Shown: positions 14,265 to 23,203 of the stretch, piece by piece
Position numbering within the stretch: the stretch's first letter is position 1
Layout: each line of letters starts with the position of its first letter
Source: JBOGDS01 sp050743075
GTDB lineage: Bacteria; Actinomycetota; Actinomycetes; Jiangellales; Jiangellaceae
Reading direction: 5' to 3'
DNA length: 52,247 bases
NCBI GenBank assembly: GCA_050743075.1
Contig: JBOGDS010000020.1
Location: 1 to 52,247, forward strand
Notes under the pieces: generated by a model
Told to the model about the DNA's origin: nothing
What the model saw: only the letters and a program-made list of their open reading frames with translations
Database searches by the model: none
Program-made: the position numbers and the translations under genes

Positions 14265-15620
14265 TCACCCGACCAGGCGGCGCGCCTGTCGTGCCGCGTC
14301 CCGGGCGATGTCGGCGGCGTCGGCGGTCGTCAGGTGACCGTGCTCCACGACCGTCCGTCCGTTCACCAGCAGCAGGCCAAGAGGCGGGAGCGCGCCCAAG
14401 ACCAGCGCGGCGACCTTGTCACCGATCGACGAGTGCTCGGCGCCGTCGACGCGCCACAGCGCCAGGTCGGCGAGCTTGCCCACCTCGACCGAGCCGATGT
14501 CGTCAGCGCGACCGAGCAGGCGAGCACCATCCATCGTGGCCAGCCGCATGGCCTGTCGGACGGTCAGCGCGTCAGGCCCCTTCCGCGCCCGGGCGAAGAG
14601 CAGGGCGGCGCGCATCTCGGCACCGAGCGACCCGTTCTCGTTCGACGCTGTCCCGTCGACCCCGAGCCCGACCGGTACCCCGGCGGCGAGCATCTCGGGG
14701 AGGCGGGCGATCCCGGTGCCCAGCCGGGCGTTGGACGACGGGCAATGCGCCACGCCGGTCCCCGTCGAGGCGAACTTCACGATGTCGTCGTCGTCGAGAT
14801 GGACGCCGTGGGCCATCCACACGTCGTCGCCGAGCCAGCCGACACTGCCCAGATAGTCGGTCGGTCCCATCCCGAACTGGTCGCGGCAGTGCCGCTCCTC
14901 GTCGAGAGTCTCGGCACCGTGGGTGTGCAGCCGCACGCCGAGGCTGCGGCCCAGGGCGGCCGCCTCCCGAAGCAGGTCCGTGGACACCGAGAACGGGGAG
15001 CAGGGTGCTACGCCGACGCGGAGCATCGAGTCCGGCGCGGGGTCGTGATGTGTCTCGACGGCCTGCTGGGTGGCCTCGAGGATGGCCGGGATGGCCTCGA
15101 CGACGAAGTCCGGTGGCAACCCGCCCTCGGACTCGCCGCGGTCCATGGAGCCACGGGTCGGGTGGAAGCGCAGGCCGAGCTCGCGAGCCGCCCTGATCTC
15201 GGCGCCGAGCAGGTCCCCGCCGGCACGCGGGAAGATGTAGTGGTGGTCCATGGCGGTGGTACAGCCGGACAACAGGAGCGAGCTGATCGAGCCGCGGGCC
15301 GCCGCATAGACGACGTCCTCGTCGATGCTCGACCAGATCGGGTAGAGCCCGACCAGCCATTCGAACAACGTCGCGTCCGGGAAGAGCCCGCGGGTCACCC
15401 ACTGGTAGAAGTGGTGGTGCGTGTTGACCAGGCCCGGCGTCAGCAGGTGGCCGGTGGCGTCGAAGCGCCGGGCGGGGATGTCGTCGGGAAACCTCGGCGC
15501 GGCGCCCGCCCCGACGGCGACGATCCGGCGGTCCTCGACGACGACGTGTCCGGACGGAAGCTCGCTGTCGACCTCGTCGACGGTCGCGATCGTGGCGTTC
15601 TCGATCACGACCCGCTCCAT
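14265..15620 (-). CDS. 8-oxoguanine/guanine deaminase (amidohydrolase)
   Basis: The 451-residue zinc amidohydrolase resembles the AtzB/8-oxoguanine deaminase branch, which converts guanine or 8-oxoguanine to xanthine or urate. Metal and substrate motifs are VNTHHHFYQW (about 69-78), HTHGAETLDEERH, VWMAHGVHLDDDD and GLGVDGTASNENGSL. A composite domain end (DIGSVEVGKLADLALWRVD) closes the barrel. Position beside urate-catabolism genes supports a purine substrate; which purine is preferred cannot be told. It is transcribed divergently from uraD across about 105 bases, which likely hold both promoters; I see no clear PucR site. The tandem ATG-ATG at 15623/15620 leaves the start uncertain by one codon. 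Confidence 0.87.
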   Translation of the reverse strand: MERVVIENATIATVDEVDSELPSGHVVVEDRRIVAVGAGAAPRFPDDIPARRFDATGHLLTPGLVNTHHHFYQWVTRGLFPDATLFEWLVGLYPIWSSIDEDVVYAAARGSISSLLLSGCTTAMDHHYIFPRAGGDLLGAEIRAARELGLRFHPTRGSMDRGESEGGLPPDFVVEAIPAILEATQQAVETHHDPAPDSMLRVGVAPCSPFSVSTDLLREAAALGRSLGVRLHTHGAETLDEERHCRDQFGMGPTDYLGSVGWLGDDVWMAHGVHLDDDDIVKFASTGTGVAHCPSSNARLGTGIARLPEMLAAGVPVGLGVDGTASNENGSLGAEMRAALLFARARKGPDALTVRQAMRLATMDGARLLGRADDIGSVEVGKLADLALWRVDGAEHSSIGDKVAALVLGALPPLGLLLVNGRTVVEHGHLTTADAADIARDAARQARRLVG

Positions 15621-15725
15621 CATGGCGACACTGTGCCACCACTGTGACGCGGCGGCCGGGAGTCGCGGTCCGGCCGGGCGCCGTCGCTAGGGTGAAACCG
15701 CATCCGAACGCCTGCGGAGGGATCG

Positions 15726-16220
15726 ATGGGAGCTGTCGAGCGACCCGACGGTTTCAACGCGTTGCCCGACGACGCGGCCGAAGCTGCCCTGCAGGCCTGC
15801 TGCTCGTCGCGAGCATGGGTACGCGACGTCCTCGCCGGGCGGCCGTACGGCAGCGCCGATGCGCTGTTCGCGGCGGCCGACGCGGCGCTGGCGGGCATGG
15901 ACGAACGCGACGTCGACGATGCCCTCGCCGGGCACCCGAGGATCGGCGACGAACCCGACAGCGCATCGTCGCGGCGCGAGCAGTCCGGCCTGGTAGGAGT
16001 GGATCAGGACACGCTCGGGCGGCTGGCCGAAGCCAACCGAAGGTACGAGGAGCGGTTCGGGCACGTCTACCTCGTCTGTGCCACGGGCAGGACGGCGGCC
16101 GAGATGCTGGCCATCGCCCGCGATCGACTCGGCAACGATCCCGTGACGGAGCGCCGGGTCACCCGTACCGAGCTCGAGAAGATCAACCGGATCCGGCTGG
16201 AAAGTCTGCTCGGCTCGTGA
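15726..16220 (+). CDS. uraD: OHCU decarboxylase
   Basis: The 164-residue product decarboxylates 2-oxo-4-hydroxy-4-carboxy-5-ureidoimidazoline to S-allantoin, the last step of urate degradation. Family signs are FNALPDDAAEAAL at the start, the catalytic GHPRIGDEP near residue 75, and RFGHVYLVCATGRTAAEML followed by R.RLGND near the end. ATG 15726 fits the family N-terminus. The stop overlaps the hydroxyisourate hydrolase GTG by four bases. Confidence 0.93.
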   Translation: MGAVERPDGFNALPDDAAEAALQACCSSRAWVRDVLAGRPYGSADALFAAADAALAGMDERDVDDALAGHPRIGDEPDSASSRREQSGLVGVDQDTLGRLAEANRRYEERFGHVYLVCATGRTAAEMLAIARDRLGNDPVTERRVTRTELEKINRIRLESLLGS

Positions 16221-16552
16221 GCACCCTCACGACGCACGTGCTGGACATCGCCCGTGGGCACCCTGCCGTCGGCGTCGCCGTGCGCCTGGAGCGCGTGGGA
16301 GGCGACGGCACGACACATCTGGCGGAGGCCGCCACGGACCGTGACGGCCGGGTCCGCGACCTGGGTTCCGGCGACCTGCCGACGGGCCGGTACCGGATAG
16401 TCTTCGGTACCGGCGACTACTTCGCCGGGCTCGGGGACGACGTGTTCTACCCGACCGTCGCCGTCGAGTTCAGCCTGACCGACCCGGTCGCCCACTACCA
16501 CGTGCCGCTGCTGGTGAGCCCGTTCGGCTACTCCACGTACAGAGGCAGCTAG
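16217..16552 (+). CDS. uraH: 5-hydroxyisourate hydrolase
   Basis: The 111-residue transthyretin-like enzyme hydrolyses 5-hydroxyisourate to OHCU. It begins STLTTHVLDIARGHPA, with the active-site His, contains the DGRVRDL turn, and ends with YHVPLLVSPFGYSTYRGS, whose C-terminal YRGS tetrapeptide is the diagnostic signature. The start GTG 16217 overlaps the uraD stop. The urate oxidase gene follows after two bases. Confidence 0.96.
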   Translation: MSTLTTHVLDIARGHPAVGVAVRLERVGGDGTTHLAEAATDRDGRVRDLGSGDLPTGRYRIVFGTGDYFAGLGDDVFYPTVAVEFSLTDPVAHYHVPLLVSPFGYSTYRGS

Positions 16553-16554
16553 CC

Positions 16555-17433
16555 ATGGACATCGTGCTGGGGCCAAACCGCTACGGCAAAGCCGAGAACC
16601 GCCTGGTCCGGATCTACCGCGACACCGATCGGCACGAGATCCGCGACGTCAACGTCTCGACGTCGCTCTGGGGTGACTTCGCCGCGGGTCACGTCGACGG
16701 CGACCAGGCGAACGTGCTGCCCACCGACACGCAGAGGAACACCGTCTTCGCCTACGCCAAGGAGCACGGCGTCGGCGAGATCGAGGACTACGCCCTGACG
16801 CTCGGCAGGCACTTCGTGGACGATGTGGCGTCGGTCCATGGGGCGCGGATCGACATCGAGGAGTACGGCTGGGAGCGGATCGAGGTCGACGGACCGGGTC
16901 ACGACCACGCCTTCATGCGCGCGGGGCCGGAGGTCCGGACGACGAGCGTGACCGTCGCCGGGCCGCAGGCCTGGGTGGTGTCCGGTCTGTCCGACCTGAC
17001 GGTGCTCAAGTCGACCGGCTCGGAGTTCCGCGGCTACCTGACCGACCGGTACACCACGCTGCCGGAGACGGCCGACCGGATCATGGCGACATCAGTGACG
17101 GCCCGTTGGCGGTACTCGACACTGGACGTGGACTGGGCGGCCACCTTCGCATCGGTGCGCTCCGTCCTGCTCGCACGGTTCGCCACGACGTACAGCAAAG
17201 CGCTGCAGCACACGCTCTGGGAGATGGGACGCGGCGCCCTGGAGTCGCATCCCGACATCGCCGAGATCAGACTGTCGGCGCCGAACAAGCACCACGTCGC
17301 GGTCGACCTGTCGCCATTCGGTCTGGAGAATCCGAACGAGGTCTTCCACGCGACCGACCGCCCGTACGGCCTGATCCAGGTATCTGCGCTGCGTGACGAC
17401 GCGCCTTCGGCCGCACCGGCCTGGGAAGAGTGA
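16555..17433 (+). CDS. Urate oxidase (uricase)
   Basis: The 292-residue cofactor-free oxidase converts urate to 5-hydroxyisourate with release of hydrogen peroxide. Catalytic motifs are YGKAENRLVRI (Lys near residue 11) and LPTDTQRNTVFAYAKEHG (Thr near 60). Later family motifs include LTVLKSTGSEFRGYL and NKHHVAVDLSPFG. Order uraD-uraH-uricase gives all three steps from urate to allantoin in one operon with overlaps or two-base gaps. Confidence 0.95.
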   Translation: MDIVLGPNRYGKAENRLVRIYRDTDRHEIRDVNVSTSLWGDFAAGHVDGDQANVLPTDTQRNTVFAYAKEHGVGEIEDYALTLGRHFVDDVASVHGARIDIEEYGWERIEVDGPGHDHAFMRAGPEVRTTSVTVAGPQAWVVSGLSDLTVLKSTGSEFRGYLTDRYTTLPETADRIMATSVTARWRYSTLDVDWAATFASVRSVLLARFATTYSKALQHTLWEMGRGALESHPDIAEIRLSAPNKHHVAVDLSPFGLENPNEVFHATDRPYGLIQVSALRDDAPSAAPAWEE

Positions 17434-17456
17434 GCAGACCAGGGGTCGAGGCAGCC

Positions 17457-19004
17457 TCACGGAAGCGAGCGCAGGGCGAGGAACAGGTCGACGCGGTCCT
17501 CGGTCCGAGCGAGGTCGCGGTTGGTGAGTTGCTCGATCCGCCCGATCCGGTACCGCACGGTGTTGACGTGGACGTGCAGCGCGGTCGCGCACCGGCTCCA
17601 GGAGCCGTCGGCGTCGAGGAAGGCCCGCAGGGTAGGGACGAGCTCGCTGGCGTGGCGGGCGTCGTGGTCGAGCACTGTTCTCAGCAGCCGGTCGGCGAAC
17701 GTGCGCCGGACATCGTCGGGCACCGCGGCAAGGAGGAGCACGTGCGAGGTCACATCGTCGGCCGTCATCACCGTGACCGCGCCGCCGCGGAGGGACGCGG
17801 CACGCCACGCATGGCGAGCACCGTCGAGCGCTCCGGCCAGGGCGTCGGGTGGGACGACGGCGGAGAGGCCTACAACGAGGCGACTGCCGCGCCCCAGTCC
17901 TGGCTCGACGCGGGCCAGCACCGTGCGCAGCTGCGCACCGTCGCCGGACCCGGGAGGCGCCGTGATCATGCTGACGACCTGCGCGTCGGCGACACCGGTG
18001 ACTGGACGATCGGTCAGGTGAAGAGCAGCGTCGTGCAGGAGAACACGAGCCATCCCGGTCAGGTCGGCGCGGTCCGCGAACGCCGCGACGGCGACCAGGA
18101 ACGGGCCGGCCGGATCGACACCGAGATCTCGCAGCCGGGCCGCCATCTCGGCTCGGGCTACCTGGCCGGCGGCGACCAGCGCAACGATCTCGTCGGCGAT
18201 ACGACGCTCGACCCGGCCGCCGTCGTCCAGGCGGCTTCGCTCGAGCGCGACCGCCGAGGCCAGCTCGTCGATGGTCGAACGGACCGCGTCGCCCCATCCG
18301 GTGTGGTCGCCAGGCACGGTGAGGAACCAGCCGGTCGCCCGTGCAGTCAACCCGGAGTCGACCGGGACGATGGTGTACGTCTCCTCGACACCGGAGACGG
18401 CCGCCGGCAACCGGTCTGCTCGCAGGTACGCCGCGACGATGAGGTCGACCCGGTCGGCCGGAACGGGTGGGTCGAGGGCCGCAACCTCGCGGCCGGTCGC
18501 CGTCAACACCCTGCACCGCACGCCGAGTTCGTCGGCGACGAGGTGGAGCAGCGCACCGAAGCCCCGGCCTTCGGCCACGGCCGAGACGAGGCGACGTTGC
18601 CGGTCGAATGCGGTGGCGATCTGCCGTTCCCGTTCGGCCTCCCGTGCCTGGGCGACCCGGTCGCTCACCTGGGTGAAGGCGACCTCGACCGGTACCTGGA
18701 CGAGCGCGATCCGGTGCCGACGGCAGGCCTCGACGAGATCGCGGGGCACTGACCCGAGCGCAGCCTCGCCGGCCCCGAGGGCCACGACGTCGTACTCGGC
18801 CAGCGCCTGTACGAAGGTCTCGCTGTCAGCCGCAGTGCGGCGCCACATCAGGCCCGTGAGCACGAGGGCACCGGGCCGTAGGTACCGCCGCGGATCGAGC
18901 AGGTCGATCGTCGTCACCGAGAGCAGCGGCCGTTCCAGGGCGTCCTCGCCGTAGAGCAGGTGGAGCCGCAGGCCGGGATCGGACAGGAGCTCCCGCAGCA
19001 GCAT
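17457..19004 (-). CDS. pucR: PucR-family transcriptional regulator of purine catabolism
   Basis: The 515-residue protein has an N-terminal PucR domain (LLRELLSDPGLRLHLLYG, then DLLDPRRYLRPGALVLTG), a central GGDEF-like/CdaR segment (about 280-400) and a C-terminal HTH_30 domain (SWSRCATALHVHVNTVRYRIGRIE, about residues 468-491, where the recognition helix holds VNTVRYRI). Relatives sense purine intermediates and control urate or xanthine genes. It lies between the uricase operon, with which it converges, and the xanthine dehydrogenase operon, from which it diverges. The 111-base divergent gap (19005-19115) is the expected control region; I cannot identify an operator there. Confidence 0.9.
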   Translation of the reverse strand: MLLRELLSDPGLRLHLLYGEDALERPLLSVTTIDLLDPRRYLRPGALVLTGLMWRRTAADSETFVQALAEYDVVALGAGEAALGSVPRDLVEACRRHRIALVQVPVEVAFTQVSDRVAQAREAERERQIATAFDRQRRLVSAVAEGRGFGALLHLVADELGVRCRVLTATGREVAALDPPVPADRVDLIVAAYLRADRLPAAVSGVEETYTIVPVDSGLTARATGWFLTVPGDHTGWGDAVRSTIDELASAVALERSRLDDGGRVERRIADEIVALVAAGQVARAEMAARLRDLGVDPAGPFLVAVAAFADRADLTGMARVLLHDAALHLTDRPVTGVADAQVVSMITAPPGSGDGAQLRTVLARVEPGLGRGSRLVVGLSAVVPPDALAGALDGARHAWRAASLRGGAVTVMTADDVTSHVLLLAAVPDDVRRTFADRLLRTVLDHDARHASELVPTLRAFLDADGSWSRCATALHVHVNTVRYRIGRIEQLTNRDLARTEDRVDLFLALRSLP

Positions 19005-19115
19005 TGGAGGATCCTACAAGCGCGGCCGGTCGACCAGGCCGTCTTTCGTGCTACCGGTGATTGTGCGGCACCCGACCCGGGCGGTCTACTGCATCCGATC
19101 GAGGGGAGTGCGGGC

Positions 19116-19970
19116 GTGGAGTTCCTGCAACCGCTGACCTGGGCCGACGCCCTGGCGGCGAAGGCAGGACGGCCTGACGCGGTGCCGCTCGCGGGCGGCA
19201 CCGACGTCATGGTCGAGGTGAACTTCGACCGGTCACGGCCGAAGGCGCTGCTCGATCTGACCCGGGTGTACGAGCTGGCCGAGTGGGGTCACGAGGGGGA
19301 CCACATCCGGCTCGGCGCGGGGGTGCCGTACACCCGGGTCATCACTGAACTCGGCCAGTGGCTGCCCGGCCTGGCCAAGGCGTCGCGCACGGTCGGCTCT
19401 CCGCAGATCCGCAACCGCGGCACCGTCGGCGGGAACCTCGGATCGGCCTCACCGGCCGGTGACGCACATCCGCCGCTGCTCGCGGCCGGCGCAACCGTCG
19501 AGGTCGAGTCGACCCGCGGCGTCCGGCGGATCCCCGTGACCGACTTCTTCACCGGTGTGAAGCGCAACGCGCTGGAGCCGGACGAGCTGATCAGGGCGAT
19601 CCTGATCCGGTCGGCGGTCGGCCCACAGGAGTTCTCCAAGATCGGGACCCGCAACGCGATGGTGATCGCCGTCTCGTCGTTCGGCCTGGCGCTCTTCCCC
19701 GAGGAGCGCCGCGTCGGCACCGGCATCGGGTCCGCGGCACCCACGCCCCGTGCCGCGCCCGAGGCCGAGACCTTCGCAGCCGAGGCACTGGACTGGGCCG
19801 GGCGACGTGCGATGGCCGACGACGTGGGCCGACGGTTTGGCGAGCTCGTCGCTGCGGCGGCGCAGCCCATCGACGACGTCCGTGGTACTGCAGCCTACCG
19901 GCTCCACACGCTGTCGGTCATGGCCCGGCGCACGCTGGGCTGGGCCTGGCGCGCGTACCGGACGGCGTGA
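19116..19970 (+). CDS. Xanthine dehydrogenase FAD-binding subunit
   Basis: The 284-residue subunit passes electrons from the iron-sulfur clusters to NAD via FAD. FAD-binding motifs are LAGGTDVMVEVNFD (about 28-41) and RNRGTVGGNLGSASPAGDAH (about 109-128). GTG 19116 is chosen since MEFLQPLTWADAL fits the family N-terminus. It is the first gene of the three-subunit operon, divergent from pucR, and four bases separate it from the iron-sulfur subunit. Confidence 0.92.
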   Translation: MEFLQPLTWADALAAKAGRPDAVPLAGGTDVMVEVNFDRSRPKALLDLTRVYELAEWGHEGDHIRLGAGVPYTRVITELGQWLPGLAKASRTVGSPQIRNRGTVGGNLGSASPAGDAHPPLLAAGATVEVESTRGVRRIPVTDFFTGVKRNALEPDELIRAILIRSAVGPQEFSKIGTRNAMVIAVSSFGLALFPEERRVGTGIGSAAPTPRAAPEAETFAAEALDWAGRRAMADDVGRRFGELVAAAAQPIDDVRGTAAYRLHTLSVMARRTLGWAWRAYRTA

Positions 19971-19974
19971 GGAC

Positions 19975-20442
19975 GTGCGCGTCAACGTCACCGTCAACGG
20001 CGAAGCCCGGCAGGTCGAGAACGTCTGGGAGGGCGAGAGCCTCCTGTATGTCTTGCGCGAGCGGATGGGACTGCCCGGCTCGAAGAACGCCTGCGAGCAG
20101 GGCGAGTGCGGCTCCTGCTCCGTCTACCTCGACGACGAGCTCGTCTGTGCATGCCTGGTCGCCGCCGGGCAGGCGGAGGAACGTGAGGTACGCACGGTCG
20201 AGGGCCTGGCCGACGGCGACGCGCTCGACCCGGTGCAGCAGGCCTACCTCGACGCGGGCGCGGTCCAGTGCGGCTTCTGCACGCCGGGCTTGATCGTGGC
20301 CACCCACGACCTGCTCGAGCGCGTGGGCACGCCCGACGACGCCGAGATCCGGGAGGCGCTGGCGGGCAACCTGTGCCGCTGCACCGGCTACGAGAAGATC
20401 CTCGACGCCGTCCGGTCGGCCGCGGCGCGCAAGGTGGGCTGA
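19975..20442 (+). CDS. Xanthine dehydrogenase iron-sulfur subunit
   Basis: The 155-residue subunit binds two [2Fe-2S] clusters. The plant-type ferredoxin cluster ligands are in CEQGECGSCSVYLDDELVC (about 39-57), and the second, all-helical domain has CGFCTPGL and NLCRCTGY. GTG 19975 gives the usual VNVTVNGE start. It links the molybdenum and FAD subunits in the electron path. The large subunit follows after three bases. Confidence 0.94.
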   Translation: MRVNVTVNGEARQVENVWEGESLLYVLRERMGLPGSKNACEQGECGSCSVYLDDELVCACLVAAGQAEEREVRTVEGLADGDALDPVQQAYLDAGAVQCGFCTPGLIVATHDLLERVGTPDDAEIREALAGNLCRCTGYEKILDAVRSAAARKVG

Positions 20443-20445
20443 GCC

Positions 20446-22689
20446 GTGCATATCCGAGAGGTGGCGACGGTCTCCGGAGGCGTCGGGGAGAGCGCACCGC
20501 GCCCGGACGGGATCCTCAAGGTCAGGGGCGAGTTCGCGTACTCGAGCGACCTGTGGGCCGACGACATGGCCTGGGGCGCGACCCTGCGGTCGCCGCACCC
20601 GCATGCGCGGATCACCTCGCTCGGCATCGGGCCGGCGCTGGCTGTTCCCGGTGTGCTCGCGGTGCTGACCTTCGACGACGTGCCCGGCCGGAAGCTCTAC
20701 GGGCTGGAGCGGGCCGACCAGCCGGTGCTGTGCGACGGGACGGCACGCTTCCACGGCGAGCCCGTGGCGATCGTCGCGGCCGACCATCCCGAGACGGCCC
20801 GGCGTGCTGCGGCGCGCATTGACGTCGAGTACGAGGTGCTCGAGCCACTGACCGACCCGCGGCAGGCCATCGATCCGACGGCGACGCCACGGGTCCATGC
20901 GGATGGCAACGTCGTGCGTCACCTCACGATCCGCAAGGGCGACCCCACCGCGACCGCCGACGTGGTCGTCAGCGGGGAGTACGAGGTCGGCATGCAGGAC
21001 CAGGCGTTCCTCGGCCCCGAGTCCGGCCTGGCCGTGCCGGCAGAGGACGGCGGGGTGGACCTGTACGTCGCCACCCAGTGGCTCCACGTCGACCGGTCGC
21101 AGGTAGCTGCCTGCCTGGGCCTGCCCGAGGAGAAGGTCCGGATCACGCTCGGCGGCGTGGGAGGGGCCTTCGGAGCCCGCGAGGACCTGTCGATGCAGGT
21201 CCATGCGTGCATGCTGGCGCTGCGTACCGGCAAGCCGGTCAAGATGGTCTACTCCCGCGAGGAGTCGTTCTTCGGGCATGTGCATCGGCATCCTGCGCTG
21301 CTGCACTACGAGCACGGCTCCACCCGAGACGGGCGGCTCGTATACGTCCGGGCCGAGACGATTCTCGACGGTGGCGCGTACACCTCCAGCACGCCGGCCG
21401 TGGTCGCTAACGCCGCCACGCTGGGAGCGGGACCGTACGACGTCGCCAACGTGAGCATCGACTGCTGGGGCGTGTACACGAACAACCCGCCGTGCGGAGC
21501 GATGCGCGGCTTCGGCACAGTGCAGGCCGCGTTCGCGTATGAGTCGCAGATGGACCGGCTGGCCGCGGCAGTCGGCCTCGGCCCAGTGGACTTTCGCCTG
21601 CTGAATGCGATGAGTGAGGGGTCGATCATGCCGACCGGCCAGGTCGTCGACTCCGCGGCCCCGGTGGCTGAGCTGCTGAAGCGGGTGCGGGACGCGCCGC
21701 TCCCGCCACCCCCGGATCAGGACGCGGATCTGCGCCTGCTTCCCGGCGGTGTGTCGAACACGACCCACGGCGAGGGCGTCGTCCGCGGCGTCGGCTACGG
21801 CGTCGGGATCAAGAACGTGGGCTTCTCGGAGGGCTTCGACGACTACTCGACGGCACGCGTGCGGGTGGACGTCGTCGGGGGAGAGCCCGTGGCGAGCGTC
21901 CACACCGCTGCCGCCGAGGTCGGCCAGGGGCTCGTCACGCTGGTCGCCCAGATCGTCCGGACCGAGCTCGGCGTCGAGCACGTGACGATCCTGCCGGCGG
22001 ACACGTCGGTCGGCAGCGGCGGCTCGACGTCGGCGTCTCGCCAGTCGTACGTCACCGGCGGGGCGGTCAAGGCGGCCTGCGACACCATCCGGACGCGGGT
22101 GCCGGACTTCTCGGCCCTGCCCGACGGTGCCGTCGTCGAGGAGACCGTCGAGTGGCGGCACCGGCCCACCGGTGGGCTCGACGAGAACGGTCAGGGCGCC
22201 GCGCACGTCCAGTACGCGTTCGCCGCCCACCGGGCGGTGGTCGACGTCGACGTGGAGCTCGGGCTGGTGCGGGTCGTCGAGATCGCCACTGCGCAGGACG
22301 TCGGCAAGGCGATGAACCCCGACGCCGTGGTCGGGCAGATCCACGGCGGCACCGCCCAGGGCCTCGGGCTCGCGCTGATGGAGGAGATCCAGGTGGTCGA
22401 CGGCGTCGTACGCAACCCGTCGTTCACCGACTACCTGATCCCGACGATCCTCGACATGCCCCCGATGTCGGTCGACGTGCTGGAGCTGGCCGACCCTCAT
22501 GCTCCGTACGGCCTGCGCGGCGTCGGCGAACCTCCGACGATCTCGTCGACACCGGCGATCGTGGCGGCCATCCGGGCCGCGACCGGATTGCCGCTCCCGC
22601 GCATCCCGGTCCGCCCTGAGCACATCACCGGCACCACCGAGATCTCAGGCCCAGCCGTGTTCCGCCCCAGCCCTGGGATGGCACGCTGA
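20446..22689 (+). CDS. Xanthine dehydrogenase molybdopterin-binding subunit
   Basis: The 747-residue catalytic subunit hydroxylates hypoxanthine and xanthine at the molybdenum cofactor. Motifs in order are DILKVRGEFAYSSDL-like N-terminus, GGVGGAFGAREDL (about 228-240), NPPCGAMRGFGTVQAAFAYE (about 346-365), AAEVGQGLVTLVAQI and the C-terminal RGVGEPPT containing the active-site Glu region. Family identity (xanthine versus another purine or an aldehyde) is inferred from the uricase neighbours. The C-terminus runs past the usual end into an intergenic repeat and finishes with Met-Ala-Arg-stop encoded by that repeat. Confidence 0.93.
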   Translation: MHIREVATVSGGVGESAPRPDGILKVRGEFAYSSDLWADDMAWGATLRSPHPHARITSLGIGPALAVPGVLAVLTFDDVPGRKLYGLERADQPVLCDGTARFHGEPVAIVAADHPETARRAAARIDVEYEVLEPLTDPRQAIDPTATPRVHADGNVVRHLTIRKGDPTATADVVVSGEYEVGMQDQAFLGPESGLAVPAEDGGVDLYVATQWLHVDRSQVAACLGLPEEKVRITLGGVGGAFGAREDLSMQVHACMLALRTGKPVKMVYSREESFFGHVHRHPALLHYEHGSTRDGRLVYVRAETILDGGAYTSSTPAVVANAATLGAGPYDVANVSIDCWGVYTNNPPCGAMRGFGTVQAAFAYESQMDRLAAAVGLGPVDFRLLNAMSEGSIMPTGQVVDSAAPVAELLKRVRDAPLPPPPDQDADLRLLPGGVSNTTHGEGVVRGVGYGVGIKNVGFSEGFDDYSTARVRVDVVGGEPVASVHTAAAEVGQGLVTLVAQIVRTELGVEHVTILPADTSVGSGGSTSASRQSYVTGGAVKAACDTIRTRVPDFSALPDGAVVEETVEWRHRPTGGLDENGQGAAHVQYAFAAHRAVVDVDVELGLVRVVEIATAQDVGKAMNPDAVVGQIHGGTAQGLGLALMEEIQVVDGVVRNPSFTDYLIPTILDMPPMSVDVLELADPHAPYGLRGVGEPPTISSTPAIVAAIRAATGLPLPRIPVRPEHITGTTEISGPAVFRPSPGMAR

Positions 22690-22769
22690 ACCGTCGTTGA
22701 TGGCACGCTGAACTGTTGCTGGCGCGTCGGTTTTGCACTGTTTTGTGGAGAGGTTCAGCGTGCCATCCC
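22675..22769. repeat. Palindromic intergenic repeat, copy A (REP/MITE-like)
   Basis: The 95-bp unit has 18-bp perfect terminal inverted repeats, GGGATGGCACGCTGAACC at 22675-22692 and its complement at 22752-22769. A second direct copy of GATGGCACGCTGAAC sits 22 bp inside the left end (22699-22713). It lies where xdhA (rightward) and an M23 remnant (leftward) converge. The left repeat encodes the last residues and stop of the xanthine dehydrogenase subunit. A related copy is at 46814-46904. Confidence 0.85.
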
Positions 22770-22774
22770 TCCGC

Positions 22775-23194
22775 GACGACGGCGCGCGGATCAGGTCCAG
22801 GTCGGTCAGGGACCCACGTCCGCGGCCGGTACGGGCAACGGTGCGGCTGGGTCGAGTTGCCAGAGTTGCCACGTTCGGCGACCGGCTGGCCCGTCGTCAC
22901 CTCCTCGCCGATGGCGACGCGAGTGGAGCCGGCCCGCAGATGCGCAAGGGCGACGAATGCGCCGCTGTCGCGCAGCGCAATGATCAGATGGTTGCCGGCG
23001 ATCGCACCCACTCCTTGCCTGACCCGCGCAGGCTGGCCCAACGCGGATGGCACCGAGGTCAGCTGCGACCGCCGCCCCACGTGATCGATCTCGCCGTCGT
23101 GCACCTCGACGACGATGCCTCCGGCCGGTGCCAGGATCTGGTTGACGATGTCGCGCACCGTGGTCACGAGCGGCTCGCTACCGATCGGTGTCAT
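22775..23194 (-). pseudogene. M23-family peptidase remnant
   Basis: The minus strand encodes a clear fragment of the M23 (LytM-like) fold: LAPAGGIVVEVHDGEIDH, VAGNHLIIAL-like GNHLIIALRDSG, AHLRAGSTRVAIGEEVTTGQ and ERGNSGNSTQPH. The usual HxH metal motif after QPH is lost, since the frame continues as RCPYRP, unlike the family. The N-terminal half of the usual protein is also missing, the methyltransferase gene starting there. It is therefore truncated at both ends and probably inactive. The palindromic repeat lies at its 3' end, so the repeat may have contributed to the decay. Confidence 0.65.
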
Positions 23195-23203
23195 GATGCG
23201 CGC

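Noticed and set aside
17092..18752. Long frames overlapping pucR on both strands
   Set aside because: They are typical high-GC shadow frames, rich in Arg, Pro and Gly, opposite or alongside a complete PucR protein.
22733..23203. In-frame upstream extension of the methyltransferase at 23204
   Set aside because: This part is antisense to the clearly conserved M23 remnant and is Arg-rich low-complexity, so the GTG at 23204 is preferred.
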